Part shown: piece by piece, positions 43,640-52,746 of the stretch
How positions within the stretch are numbered: the first letter of the stretch is position 1
Layout of the letters: each line of letters opens with the position of its first letter
The notes under the pieces: model-generated
Database searches by the model: none
Seen by the model: only the letters and a program-made list of their open reading frames with translations
What the model was told of the DNA's origin: nothing
Made by a program: the position numbers and the translations under genes
Source: Gemmatimonadaceae bacterium
GTDB lineage: Bacteria > Gemmatimonadota > Gemmatimonadetes > Gemmatimonadales > Gemmatimonadaceae
Assembly (NCBI GenBank): GCA_030835125.1
Contig: JAUQWM010000005.1
Span: forward strand, 1-64,000
Direction of reading: 5' to 3'
DNA: 64,000 bases

Positions 43640-44880
43640 TGTTCACGCGACTGAGGCCCCTGGGCGAGGGCGTGATGATCGCCATCGATGCGTTGCGCGC
43701 GAACCGGGTGCGCGCCGCGCTCACGATCCTCGGCATCGCCATCGGCGTCTTCGTGGTCGTGATCATCTCGGCCGCCATCCACGGCATCAACACCAGCATC
43801 GCCGCCGAGTTCGAGCGCGCCGGGCCCACCACGTTCTTCGTCAACCGGTTCCCGATCACGTTCGAGGCCTGTGACGGCTCGGAAGACACGTGCAAGTGGC
43901 GCAACAACCCGCCGTTCACCATCGCCGAGTCCGAGGCCATCCGGCAACTCCCGTCCATCCGCACGGTGAGCCTCCGGACCGGGATCGGGGCTTCCGTGAA
44001 GTACCACGATCGGCAGCTCTCGAGCACCGGCGTGAACGCGTATTCGTCCGGGTGGCTGGAGGTGGACGGGGGGGACATCATCCGGGGGCGGGACTTCACC
44101 CATGCCGAGGAAACCGGCGGCAGCCGCGTCGTCATCATCAACGCCACGATGTCCGAGCGGTTGTTCGGTGGGAGTGAGCCGCTGGGGAAGGTGATCGCGA
44201 TCCGCGACATCCCGTTCGAGGTGATCGGACTCTACGAGGCCGGCGGCTCGTTCATGGGTGAGGGCGAGCGTCCGCGCGCGATCGTGCCCCTGACGACCGG
44301 GCGCCGGAGCCTGAACGCGAACATCGACTGGGCCGACCTGACCGTGAAGCCGACCGGGGACGACCGCGACGGCGCGATCGACGACGTCACCGCGGTGCTG
44401 CGCGGCATGCGCGGCCTCCGTCCCGGCCAGGAGAACGACTTCGCGATCATCACCCAGGACAAGCTGTTCGAGACCTGGGGGAAGATGACCGGCGTGTTCT
44501 TCCTGGTAATGTTCGTGCTGTCCGCCGTCGGGTTGATCGTGGGCGGGGTCGGCGTCGTGGCGATCATGATGATCTCCGTCACCGAGCGCACGCGCGAGAT
44601 CGGCGTGCGCAAGGCGTTAGGCGCCACCCGGCGGGTGATCCTCTGGCAGTTCCTCGTCGAGGCGGCGACGCTGACGGCGATCGGCGCGGTCTGCGGGCTG
44701 GCGTTCGGCTGGGCCGTGTCGCTGGTGATCCGGAGCGCCACGCCGGTGGCGGCGTCGGTCCCCGTTGGCGCGGTCGTGGCCGCCCTCGGCGCGTCGTGCC
44801 TGACGGGCATCCTGTTCGGGATGCTCCCGGCGACCAAGGCCTCGCGCCTGGACCCGATCGAGGCCCTCCGCTACGAGTAG
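43639..44880 (+). CDS. MacB/FtsX-type ABC transporter permease, second of pair
   Basis: A 413-residue paralogue of the preceding permease, equal in length. It has LTILGIAIGVFVVVIISA as first helix, a periplasmic core with an inserted cysteine pair (EACDGSEDTCKW), and the signature SVTERTREIGVRKALGATRRVILWQFLVEA, ending ASRLDPIEALRYE. The GTG start at 43639 overlaps the TAG of the first permease, so the pair is translated in tandem and probably forms a heterodimer. The frame is open further upstream but overlaps the first gene. Confidence 0.9.
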   Translation: MFTRLRPLGEGVMIAIDALRANRVRAALTILGIAIGVFVVVIISAAIHGINTSIAAEFERAGPTTFFVNRFPITFEACDGSEDTCKWRNNPPFTIAESEAIRQLPSIRTVSLRTGIGASVKYHDRQLSSTGVNAYSSGWLEVDGGDIIRGRDFTHAEETGGSRVVIINATMSERLFGGSEPLGKVIAIRDIPFEVIGLYEAGGSFMGEGERPRAIVPLTTGRRSLNANIDWADLTVKPTGDDRDGAIDDVTAVLRGMRGLRPGQENDFAIITQDKLFETWGKMTGVFFLVMFVLSAVGLIVGGVGVVAIMMISVTERTREIGVRKALGATRRVILWQFLVEAATLTAIGAVCGLAFGWAVSLVIRSATPVAASVPVGAVVAALGASCLTGILFGMLPATKASRLDPIEALRYE

Positions 44881-45015
44881 GCGGGTCCCGTCGGTGTGAC
44901 GGGGCTCACCGCGTGTCGTGTCGCGCGGATGCCGCACCCTGGTGTGGCGCGCGATCCTGTCGGGGAACGGTGAGACGTTAGGCGTCGTTCGGGCGTACCC
45001 TGTCCCGGAACGATC

Positions 45016-46158
45016 ATGCCACGTCCCCTGACGCTCCCGGCCCTCGTCCTGGCCGCCGCCTGCGGCACCGGTTCCCCGTCGCCCGTCGCGCCCAACGACC
45101 AGGCTCGGGCGCCGGTGGACACGAGTTCCGGCCCGCCCATCACCTGGGAGTTCGGCGCGAAGTTCGAGCCTCCCGTGGGCAGGGTCGTGCACGGCATGGG
45201 ACAGTGGGCGTCCGGCAATGCGCAGTACCTGGCCATGCTTCCGGCGTCGAGCCAGCCCGCCTCCGAACTCGTGTTCATCGACCTGGGGGACACGCCACGC
45301 CCCTGGAATCCACCGGAGATCGCCGCCCGCATCGCGTCCATCGGCGCGGCCGGCCGCATGCCGTCGATGGACCTCGCGCTGCGCGGGCTGCAGCCGACGC
45401 CGGCCGCGCTCGCCCAGCTCGCCGACAAGACCTATGGCATCGACAGCCTCGTCGCCTATACGACGCAGTACGATGCGCGCATCCAGAGCTTCATCGACGT
45501 CGTCCGCGCCTACGGCCAGCCGGTCCTGTTGCGCATCGGCGGCGAGTTCAGCGGGTGGTGGAACGGATACCACCCCTGGGCCTATCCCGTCGCGTTCCGG
45601 AAAATCGTGAACATGTTCCGCGCCAGTGGCGTCACCAACGTGGCCTTCGTGTGGTGCTACGAGCCCGCCGTCGCGGACGACTTCGATGCCGTCGACGACG
45701 GCGGAGTCGCGAAGTGGTACCCGGGTGATGACGTCGTCGACTGGTTCGGGATCGACCTCTTTGCCGCGCAGGATGTCGGCGGCGCGACGACCGGCCATGG
45801 CGGCGCCCTCACCAGCTTCGCCCGGACGACGCGGTTCCTCGACATGGCGGTGGCGCGCCATCGCCCGGTCATCATCGCCGAGAGTTCGCCCAGTCACTTC
45901 GACCTGGCGAACCTGGCCGAAGCAGCGAGTGCGTGGGATCAGTGGTTCAACCCGTACTTCGCGCTCATCGAGTCGCGGAGTGAGATCAAGTGGTTCACGT
46001 ACATCAACTACGACTGGACGAAGGCGTCGTACTACGCGTCGTCAGGCTGGAAGAACAACGACCTGACCGCCAGCGGGACGATCGCTGCGCAGTACCGGGC
46101 CGAGCTGGCCAGGCCGAAGTACCTGCACGCGCACGAGCTGGGATTGCTGAAGAAGTAG
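45016..46158 (+). CDS. GH26-like glycoside hydrolase lipoprotein
   Basis: A 380-residue lipoprotein (lipobox LAAAC) with a TIM-barrel catalytic domain like GH26 beta-mannanases. The acid/base is in LLRIGGEFSGWWNGY (E177); FVWCYEP and YPGDDVVDWFGIDLF follow; the nucleophile is in VIIAESSPSHF (E289), and WFTYINYDW closes the barrel. Substrates would be mannan or related beta-1,4 or beta-1,3 glycans. A Pro/Ser linker follows the lipobox. A TCGAGGG heptamer repeat begins right after its TAG stop. Confidence 0.85.
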   Translation: MPRPLTLPALVLAAACGTGSPSPVAPNDQARAPVDTSSGPPITWEFGAKFEPPVGRVVHGMGQWASGNAQYLAMLPASSQPASELVFIDLGDTPRPWNPPEIAARIASIGAAGRMPSMDLALRGLQPTPAALAQLADKTYGIDSLVAYTTQYDARIQSFIDVVRAYGQPVLLRIGGEFSGWWNGYHPWAYPVAFRKIVNMFRASGVTNVAFVWCYEPAVADDFDAVDDGGVAKWYPGDDVVDWFGIDLFAAQDVGGATTGHGGALTSFARTTRFLDMAVARHRPVIIAESSPSHFDLANLAEAASAWDQWFNPYFALIESRSEIKWFTYINYDWTKASYYASSGWKNNDLTASGTIAAQYRAELARPKYLHAHELGLLKK

Positions 46159-46159
46159 G

Positions 46160-46186
46160 CTCGAGGGTCGAGGGTCGAGGCTCGAG
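46160..46186. repeat. Tandem heptamers (TCGAGGG) directly after a TAG stop
   Basis: Three 7-base units plus a partial one (ctcgaggg tcgaggg tcgagg ctcgag) start two bases after the GH26 stop codon. The element is almost identical to the one after the TPR gene at 50512-50543, which also follows aagTAGg. Confidence 0.85.
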
Positions 46187-46245
46187 TGGGGTCGCACAGC
46201 CGGGAAGGTCTTCACGCGGAGCCCGTGAGGCTTTAGCGTGAGGAC

Positions 46246-48150
46246 GTGAACCTGACCTTGCTGGTCTTCGCGGCCCTCACCCTGTCGGCATCGACGCTGG
46301 CCGGACAGGACCGCTCCCTGCACTGGGACTCGATCGCGGTGGACGCCGTGCTTGGACCAGGCGGACGGCTTCACGTTCGCGAACGGCAGACCATCGTCTT
46401 CACCGGCGACTGGAATGGCGGCGAACGCCGGTTCGACTACGGGCCCCGCGAGCGGTTCGAGTTCCTCGGCATGCGACGCCTGAACGCCGACGGATCCGTG
46501 GCGACGCCGATGCCGGAGGGCGATCTCTCGGCCGTCGATGGCTGGGCATTCACCGATGCACGGACGCTCCGATGGCGCAGCCGGCAGCCTGGCGACCCGC
46601 CGTTCGATTCGACGGCGATCACGTATGAACTCGAGTACGCGTACGAGAACGTCGTGCGGCCGCAGCAGGATGCCTTCGTCCTTCGCCACAACTTCGCGTT
46701 TGCGGACCGGTCGGGGAACATCAAGCGCTTCACACTGCGGCTCTCGCTCGATTCGGCGTGGCAGCCGTCGGCGACGTTCGCCGGGGCGTGGGAAGCTCGA
46801 GACCTGTCGCCTGGTGAGGGATTCGTGGTGGAAACACCCCTGCAGTGGGCGGGACAGGGTGCTCCCGAGGTGGATGTCGGGGCGGGCCCGGTCGAGCGCG
46901 CGTTGCTCGCCCTCGTCCCCCTGCTGATCATCGGGAGCCTGGCCCGACGCCTCCTGACCCGCGAACGGAGCCTCGGTCGCCTTGACGGCCTTCCGGTCGT
47001 CGACGTGAACGACGCCTGGCTGTCGGAGCATGTATTCGTCCACCTGCCCGAGGTCGTCGGTGCCGCCTGGGACAACAGCACCAACGCTACCGAGGTTGCC
47101 GCGGTGCTGGCCCGGTTCGTCTCCGAGGGTCGGATGCGCAGCGAAGTGCAACCGGCAGGCCGGTTCGGCTCCCCGGTCCTGTCCCTCGAGTTGCTGGTGG
47201 ACCGCGATCGGTTCCACGGCTATGAACGGCACCTCGTCGACGCCCTCTTCGCCAGTGGTGATCGCGAAACGGACACCGGGAAGATCCGCAAGCGATACAA
47301 GGCGACCGGCTTCGACCCGGCCGACAAGATCAACAAGCAACTCAAGGAAATGGTGGCGGCCCTCGCGCCAGGCACGAAAGCGTCGAAGCCGTCCGCCCTG
47401 CCCACGTTCCTTGGTCTTGTCGGCGCGTTGCTCCTGATCGGCGTGGGTATCTCGCACGAGCCGGCCGACGCACCGGTCGCCATCATCCTCGGCGGCCTGA
47501 CCTTCGTTTGCTATCTCATCTCGCTGGGCGGCGCCGCGGCCTGGCGAAACCGCGTGCATCGGGTCCGGGGGACGGTGTGGTTCTTCATCGTGCCGCTCGG
47601 GATCGCGATCGCCGCCTTCCTGGGCGTCCTCGGATCCGGCCTGCCCGTGGGAACCCACGCCCTCGCCGGCATTGCGCTCATGATCGTGGCGCTGGCCAAC
47701 AGCGTGCTCCACCAGGCCCGGTCGCGCGAGACGCCGGACCGCATCGCGTTCCGCCGCCGACTGGCCGCGGCGCGCGAGTATTTCGCCGCCGAACTGCAAC
47801 GTCCCCAGCCGCGAATGAAGGACGAGTGGTTCCCCTACCTCATCGCGTTCGGGCTCGGCCAGAACATGGACAAGTGGTTCCGCGCATTCGCCGGCGAATC
47901 CGTGGCGTCATCGGTCGGGACGATCGCCAGCTACTCGTCAGGCAGCGGGACCGGCAACAGTGGAGCCGGAGGCTGGAGCGGATTCGGAGGCGGCGGCGGG
48001 TTCAGCGGGGGTGGCGCCAGCGCCTCGTGGGCGGCAGCCGCCGGCTCGATGGCAGCCGGCATCTCGGCGCCGAGTTCGAGCGGGAGCAGCTCCGGTGGAG
48101 GAGGCGGGGGAGGAGGGAGTTCGGGGGGAGGGGGAGGGGGTGGGTGGTGA
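46246..48150 (+). CDS. DUF2207 domain-containing membrane protein
   Basis: A 634-residue membrane protein with GTG start. A Sec signal (LLVFAALTLSASTLAG) is followed by a DUF2207 beta-rich extracytoplasmic domain (about 25-215: ERQTIVFTGDWNGGERRFDYG), one helix near residue 225, a cytoplasmic segment, and further helices (about 385-490). The last 70 residues are Gly/Ser-rich and end in a poly-glycine tail with a final Trp, as in YciQ-like proteins. The function of the family is unknown. The gene converges on the Ig-like lipoprotein across a long heptamer inverted repeat. Confidence 0.83.
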   Translation: MNLTLLVFAALTLSASTLAGQDRSLHWDSIAVDAVLGPGGRLHVRERQTIVFTGDWNGGERRFDYGPRERFEFLGMRRLNADGSVATPMPEGDLSAVDGWAFTDARTLRWRSRQPGDPPFDSTAITYELEYAYENVVRPQQDAFVLRHNFAFADRSGNIKRFTLRLSLDSAWQPSATFAGAWEARDLSPGEGFVVETPLQWAGQGAPEVDVGAGPVERALLALVPLLIIGSLARRLLTRERSLGRLDGLPVVDVNDAWLSEHVFVHLPEVVGAAWDNSTNATEVAAVLARFVSEGRMRSEVQPAGRFGSPVLSLELLVDRDRFHGYERHLVDALFASGDRETDTGKIRKRYKATGFDPADKINKQLKEMVAALAPGTKASKPSALPTFLGLVGALLLIGVGISHEPADAPVAIILGGLTFVCYLISLGGAAAWRNRVHRVRGTVWFFIVPLGIAIAAFLGVLGSGLPVGTHALAGIALMIVALANSVLHQARSRETPDRIAFRRRLAAAREYFAAELQRPQPRMKDEWFPYLIAFGLGQNMDKWFRAFAGESVASSVGTIASYSSGSGTGNSGAGGWSGFGGGGGFSGGGASASWAAAAGSMAAGISAPSSSGSSSGGGGGGGGSSGGGGGGGW

Positions 48151-48177
48151 TTCCAGCTCCGGCCACCAGCCCAGGCA

Positions 48178-48343
48178 CGCTGATTCAGGCTGCGTACTGA
48201 TTGCTGGCTGCTGAGGGCTGCCCCAGCTTGCTGGGGCTAGGAGCCCCAGCCCCCCAGCCCCAGCCCCAGCCCCAGCCCCAGCCACCAGCCCCAGCACGCA
48301 GGACCAGCAGCAGTAAGCAGCAATCAGCACGCAACATGATTCA
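48178..48343. repeat. Long inverted repeat with a CAGCCC-repeat loop between convergent genes
   Basis: The left arm has tgcgtactgattgctg (48191-48206) and the right arm its reverse complement (48318-48333, one mismatch); flanking tgattca/tgaatca words extend the pairing imperfectly. The loop carries about eight cagccc units (48243-48295). The right end covers the stop codon of the minus-strand lipoprotein gene (48341-48343). It is the same word family as at 10825-10936. Confidence 0.85.
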
Positions 48344-50335
48344 AGGCGTGCTATTCCCCGTCACCCTCGCCGAGTAGTACGTCGCCGCATCCGCCGGCAG
48401 GGTGATCCCGGTCCCGATCCCCGTCCAACGCGATCGCGTCGTGTTGAACAGGTATCGTCCATCGAACAGGTCCAGCACCGGGCCTCCACCGTTCACCCAC
48501 CAGTTGGTCGGCACACCGGGCGTGACTCCGAACCGCGTGTCCCACCCGATCGCCGCCGTCAGGTCGGGGAACTGGATGTCGTAGGTACTGCCCGCCCCGA
48601 GGAAGCCGCGCGAGGTGTGAATCGTCGCGAATGTGGCCGTCGTGGTCTGGGTGATGTCGAAGGTCACGCCCGTGTTGTATTGCGTGGGGAGTGTCCCCTG
48701 CGCGCGCAGCCGGCCTGGCGCGGCGATCGAGACCGTTGGCGCCGGCATCGCCGGGCCGAAATCCAGGTTCCTGTTGGCCAGCGTGCGCGAGTAGGCAATC
48801 ACCTGTCGGGAGGCGCGCAGCACGCTGCCCACGGTCGGCCCCGTGGTCGAGACCGTGGCGATCACCTGGTGCAGATCGCCCGCGATCGTCTGCGCAAGCG
48901 GGACGCCGTAGAGCGTCCGGGCCGGCAGGGTCCCATCGACCATCGGGACGAGGGAGAAATGTCCCGTGCTCCCGGTCGCAGTCGTGAAGAGCTGGCTCAC
49001 TCCGAAGGTCTCGCCATTGGTGTTCCCGAACGTCCAAGTCGCCGTCGCCGGCGCGAACGATTCGGCGGCGTTGAAATCGAGCGCCGGGATCGTCCCGCCA
49101 GGGGTGGGGTTGATGCCGCGCCGGAGGATCATGCGGTCGATCGGGATCGCCGACGCATCGACGACTTCACCAGCCCGGGCCGCGATGAGGTCGAGCGGCC
49201 CCGCCGGGAGGTTGAGCAACTGGTAGCTGCCGTTCCCGTTCGCCGAGCCGAACCACCATCCCATGCCCACGTACGAGACCCGGAACCCCGTCACGCCGCC
49301 GAAGTTGCCGGTTGCCATGCGCGTGGAGGCGTTATTCACGAGCGCGCACTGTGACGCGGCGCGCGCCGCCATTTCCTGCGCCGTGTACTGGTAGACGGTG
49401 GTGCGGAAGCCGCCGGAGTCGTTGGTGACCTCCGCGACCTGCCCGGCACCCGAAGCGATGCTGAAGTTGAAGGACGTGTCGTTGGCCGGCATGATGCGGG
49501 TCCATGGGCCGTTGCCGTCCTTCACCGCGAGGAAGTACCGGGGCAGGGAGGCGGAGCACCATTTCCACTTGATGTTGCCGGTCGAGACCGGCGCCACCAC
49601 CACCTGGATGGTGACGGTCTGGTCCCCCTGCGCCGAGGAGCCCCTGATCGTCGCGGTGTAGGTCCCGTTAGGCGCGGCGAGGCTGAGGATGACGGTATTG
49701 ACCGTATTGCCGGTCGTGGAGGTCGGGGTCATTCCCAGGAACAGCGTGGGCGGGAGGCCGCTGACGGACAGAGCCACCGCGCCCGTGAAGCCCGCGTTGC
49801 GGTTGATCGTGATGACCGGGAAGGCCGGCAACTGGCCGGACGGATAGACCAGGAACGACTGCGCGCTGACCGAGAGCGTGAAGGGACCGGTCTGGACCGG
49901 CGGCGCCGTGACCGTGAGTTGCACGTTCACCGTCTGCATCGACTGGCCCGTGGCCGTTCCCCGCACGGTGAAGGTCGACGGGCCCGTGGCGGCCGCGCCG
50001 CCCACGGTCACGGTCATCGTGCTCGAGGTGACCCCGTCGTCGACCTGTGGCGGTGCGAACGCGACCGTGACGCCAGTGGGAAGGCCGGTCGTGGAGAGGG
50101 AGACCGACCCGGTGAACCCACCGGAGCGCGCAATGGTGACCGTCAGGGAAGCGTTGGCGTTCCGGGCGATCGTCAGCGCTGCGCCCGAGGCCGACATGGC
50201 GAAGCCACCGGGCGGCGGGTTGGTCGTCCCGCCATTGTCGCCCCCGCCGCATCCCGGCAGGAGCGTGACGGCAAGGATCGCCAGCGCGGTGACGAACCCG
50301 CGGGCGCGTATCGTTGGGACGGGAGACGGGCGCAT
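48341..50335 (-). CDS. Secreted lipoprotein with Ig-like (BACON-type) repeats
   Basis: A 664-residue lipoprotein; the signal ends TLLPGCGGG. Two beta-sandwich repeats of the BACON/Ig kind occupy about residues 40-125 and 135-225 (GFTGSVSLSTTGLPTGVTVAF and GFTGAVALSVSGLPPTLFL). The remaining 430 residues form a Thr/Ala-rich extracellular domain with many small beta motifs that I do not recognise. No catalytic motif is visible; adhesion or scaffold function is possible. The start at 50335 matches the signal peptide. Confidence 0.72.
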   Translation of the reverse strand: MRPSPVPTIRARGFVTALAILAVTLLPGCGGGDNGGTTNPPPGGFAMSASGAALTIARNANASLTVTIARSGGFTGSVSLSTTGLPTGVTVAFAPPQVDDGVTSSTMTVTVGGAAATGPSTFTVRGTATGQSMQTVNVQLTVTAPPVQTGPFTLSVSAQSFLVYPSGQLPAFPVITINRNAGFTGAVALSVSGLPPTLFLGMTPTSTTGNTVNTVILSLAAPNGTYTATIRGSSAQGDQTVTIQVVVAPVSTGNIKWKWCSASLPRYFLAVKDGNGPWTRIMPANDTSFNFSIASGAGQVAEVTNDSGGFRTTVYQYTAQEMAARAASQCALVNNASTRMATGNFGGVTGFRVSYVGMGWWFGSANGNGSYQLLNLPAGPLDLIAARAGEVVDASAIPIDRMILRRGINPTPGGTIPALDFNAAESFAPATATWTFGNTNGETFGVSQLFTTATGSTGHFSLVPMVDGTLPARTLYGVPLAQTIAGDLHQVIATVSTTGPTVGSVLRASRQVIAYSRTLANRNLDFGPAMPAPTVSIAAPGRLRAQGTLPTQYNTGVTFDITQTTTATFATIHTSRGFLGAGSTYDIQFPDLTAAIGWDTRFGVTPGVPTNWWVNGGGPVLDLFDGRYLFNTTRSRWTGIGTGITLPADAATYYSARVTGNSTP

Positions 50336-50511
50336 GTGAGGCAGGGCAAGGGTGGGGCCGCGGACCCGACGGTCCTGCACCTGCAATGCGCACCCGGCCC
50401 GGCAAAACCGTCATGCCCGGCCCGAACGACCCGTCCGCGCCCCCAGGAAGCCCCCCCATTCTCCGCCAGGGGGAAGGACGGCGAGTCGCCGCCCCCGGAT
50501 CGCGGGGTCCG

Positions 50512-50543
50512 CCTCGAGCCTCGACCCTCGACCCTCGACCCTA
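50512..50543. repeat. Tandem heptamers (TCGACCC) at the end of the TPR gene
   Basis: On the minus strand the TPR gene's TAG stop (50541-50543) is followed by gtcgagg-type units (three full plus ctcgagg). Read in that direction it is a near copy of the tract after the GH26 gene (46160-46186). Confidence 0.85.
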
Positions 50544-51443
50544 CTTCCCCAGCTTTTTCTTCGTGAACGCCCGTGAATGCACGTTAGGCGGGTTGCTCCC
50601 CGTCGCCATCTCGTACGCCTTCTCGTACAGCTCGCGCGCCTTCGCCTGGTCGCCCTTCTTCTCGTACGTCATCCCCAGCAGGACCACCTGGAACGGGTCG
50701 TTCGCCATGAGCTGCATCGACTTCGTCAGCTCAGCCTCCGCGGTCACGAGGTCATTCGTATAGAGCGCGACGTAGCCCAGCAGGTACGGGAAGTACTGCT
50801 CCTGGGCCTCGGCCATCTTCGGGTCACCGTCGAGGATGCGACGTGCCTCGGCGACCTGCCGCTTCGCCTCGGTCGCGTTTCCGCGCTGCGCCGCCAGGCG
50901 CGCGAGCGCATGCGCCAATCGGTAGTCCCAGAGGCTCTTCGGGTGCGTGCGCGGCTCGGGCTCCATGTTCCCGAGGTCGCTGCCGCGACGGTACATCCGT
51001 TCCGCCTCGTCGAGCGCGCCCGCATCGATGCAGATGCGCGCGGCCTCGTTCGCCATCTCGCCTTCCTGGTAGTGCGCGTTCTGCGGTTCCGCCTCACGCC
51101 GCGTCACCCAGTAGGCGATGACCTGCTCCTCGAGCTCGATCGACTTCGCGCAGTTCATGTCGTACGCGTACGAGAGGGCGAGGCGCCGCTGCGCCGCCGC
51201 GCGTTCCGCCGGCGTGGGCGCGTGGTCGATCAGCGCCTGGAAGATGGCGCGTGACTCCTGGTGCCTGCCCTCGACGTCGAGGCGCTGTGCCTGTCGCAGG
51301 CTGTCCGCGCGCGGCGTGCTGGCGCCACGGCCCCGACCGCCCTGGGCATCGGCGTCGACGGGCACGAGGAACAGCGACGTGGCAAGCAACGAGACGAGGC
51401 GGGCCGAAACGGCGGGGCGTGGTAGCGAGGCGACGTGGCTCAT
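50541..51443 (-). CDS. Exported TPR-repeat protein
   Basis: A 300-residue periplasmic or outer-membrane-associated protein. A signal peptide ends VDADAQGG and is followed by a GGRGRG stretch. The remaining part is helical with TPR units (ESRAIFQALIDHAPTPAERAAAQRRLALSYAYD; NPFQVVLLGMTYEKKGDQAKARELYEKAYEMA). The likely role is protein-protein scaffolding. AGGAG lies seven bases before the ATG at 51443. A nested hairpin (51479-51510) lies in the leader. A heptamer tract covers the stop codon. Confidence 0.8.
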   Translation of the reverse strand: MSHVASLPRPAVSARLVSLLATSLFLVPVDADAQGGRGRGASTPRADSLRQAQRLDVEGRHQESRAIFQALIDHAPTPAERAAAQRRLALSYAYDMNCAKSIELEEQVIAYWVTRREAEPQNAHYQEGEMANEAARICIDAGALDEAERMYRRGSDLGNMEPEPRTHPKSLWDYRLAHALARLAAQRGNATEAKRQVAEARRILDGDPKMAEAQEQYFPYLLGYVALYTNDLVTAEAELTKSMQLMANDPFQVVLLGMTYEKKGDQAKARELYEKAYEMATGSNPPNVHSRAFTKKKLGK

Positions 51444-51551
51444 GACATGGCTCCTGGATCGGTCGAGCGCTCGAGCGAGGCGAGGGAGACCCTGGGTCCG
51501 GGCCCTCGCCGAATCCCGTTCTTCTCTACGGATGCGCCCCGTTCGCTGCTG

Positions 51552-51590
51552 AAAAAAACGAAGGCCGGCGCGGGGAAACCCCGGCCGGCC
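51552..51590 (-). terminator. Intrinsic terminator after the cold-shock gene
   Basis: Read on the minus strand, ggccggccgggg-ttt-ccccgcgccggcc forms a stem of about 12 bp with a 3-base loop and is followed by ttcg and seven Ts. This is a textbook rho-independent terminator, placed 21 bases after the cold-shock stop codon. Confidence 0.92.
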
Positions 51591-51611
51591 ATCGTCGTGC
51601 ACTGCGAAACG

Positions 51612-51824
51612 TTACGCCGACACGCGCGACACGTTCTCAGCGGCGGGACCCTTCTGGCCCTGCACCATGTCGAACTCCACGCTCTCGCCATCGTTGAGCG
51701 TCTTGTAGCCCGAACCCTGGATCGCCGAGTGATGGACGAAGCAGTCCTTCTCGCCGCCGGCCGGCGTGATGAAGCCGAAGCCCTTGTCAGCGTTGAACCA
51801 CTTCACGGTTCCTTTCATGCGCAT
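51612..51824 (-). CDS. Cold-shock protein (CspA family)
   Basis: A 70-residue single-stranded nucleic-acid-binding protein of the CspA family ([19 protein letters not shown]). RNP1 is KGFGFI and RNP2 is DCFVHHSAI; the family's usual VFVHFS is altered to CFVHHS. Such proteins act as RNA chaperones. GGAGGAG lies seven bases before the ATG at 51824. A strong terminator follows the gene and a second one lies inside its upstream region (51954-51982), suggesting leader-based control. Confidence 0.95.
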   Translation of the reverse strand: MRMKGTVKWFNADKGFGFITPAGGEKDCFVHHSAIQGSGYKTLNDGESVEFDMVQGQKGPAAENVSRVSA

Positions 51825-52168
51825 ACGAAACTCCTCCAAAAAATGTCCTGCTGAGGTCGGAGCTCCATACGGGCGTGCCCATCGACGACAACTGAGACTG
51901 GTCGCGTGATTGCCCTTCACGCAGGGTCGCCGGAATGGCGAAGAACAGCAAACAAAAAGGGACTCGCGACAACGCGAGCCCCGGCAGCATTGTGGTCGTG
52001 TCTTGCGCGCACCAGCGCGCATCGCTGAAGACAATCTCGCTGGTCAGGGCTGGTTGCACAAGGTCCAAAACCGAAATTCCACGTCCCGGTCCGCCGGACC
52101 GACTACCTTACAATGATGCCCCTGCCGAGTCCGCGGGCGCATCCGTCCCGAAGCCTCCTGGAGCCACG
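51825..52168. other. Non-coding region between the cold-shock gene and a divergent gene
   Basis: The 344-base region contains the leader of the minus-strand cold-shock gene with an internal intrinsic terminator (51954-51982), and the promoter of the plus-strand hypothetical gene (a TACAAT box at 52109-52114 is a candidate -10). No convincing open frame is present. Confidence 0.6.
51954..51982 (-). terminator. Intrinsic terminator inside the cold-shock gene leader
   Basis: On the minus strand ggggctcgcg-ttgt-cgcgagtccc gives a 10-bp stem with a 4-base loop, followed by ttttt. It lies about 130 bases before the cold-shock start codon, with no gene of its own upstream on that strand. It may be an attenuator of the cold-shock mRNA or the end of a small RNA. 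Confidence 0.75.
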
Positions 52169-52633
52169 ATGCCGCCGACCCTGTCCACCGCTCGCGAAGA
52201 GTTCATCCGTCAAATGTACCGCGACAATGTGGTGGCCGAGCGCCCCCGGATGCTGGCGGTCCTCGATGCCATGATTGCGTGGAGCGCGGCGCATCCCGGA
52301 CTGGTCAGGTTCCGGCCTGACGAGAACACCAAGGGTGCCATCAAGTTCGAGGATGTCGCCACGAGCATGGTGTTCTGGGCCGCGACGCCGCGCCGCGCCA
52401 ATGCGCCGCTGTTGCAGCTCCTGCCCGGTGCGTCGCGCCTCCTGAGCGACGACGTGAAGAACGACGCCGTCAACCGGCTCAACGCGCACACGCGCGAGCC
52501 GAATCCCGCCGGCCGGATGCACATCGGATTTGCGGCGCTCAAGAATCCCGCCGGTCGCACCGCGGTCCTCGAGCTCATGGACGAGCTGCTCGACAAGGTG
52601 CAGCCCGCCGCCCGCGCCACCGTAGGCGCCTGA
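52169..52633 (+). CDS. Hypothetical protein
   Basis: A 154-residue soluble, mostly helical protein that I do not recognise. It starts with TAREEFIRQMYRDNVVAERPRML and has no signal peptide or membrane segment. A conserved-looking stretch is KFEDVATSMVFWAATPRRANAP. GGAG five bases before the ATG supports the start at 52169. It is divergent from the cold-shock gene. Codon use fits the host, so it is probably a real gene. Confidence 0.6.
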   Translation: MPPTLSTAREEFIRQMYRDNVVAERPRMLAVLDAMIAWSAAHPGLVRFRPDENTKGAIKFEDVATSMVFWAATPRRANAPLLQLLPGASRLLSDDVKNDAVNRLNAHTREPNPAGRMHIGFAALKNPAGRTAVLELMDELLDKVQPAARATVGA

Positions 52634-52746
52634 ACCGGGGGGAAGGCCCCGCCGGCCTTCGTCCCCGCCATCACGGCCTGTCATGGCCCAGCGCGACTCG
52701 CGTCACCAGTGTGGCGCAGTCCGCCGGGCCATTGTTGTTTCCGGGC

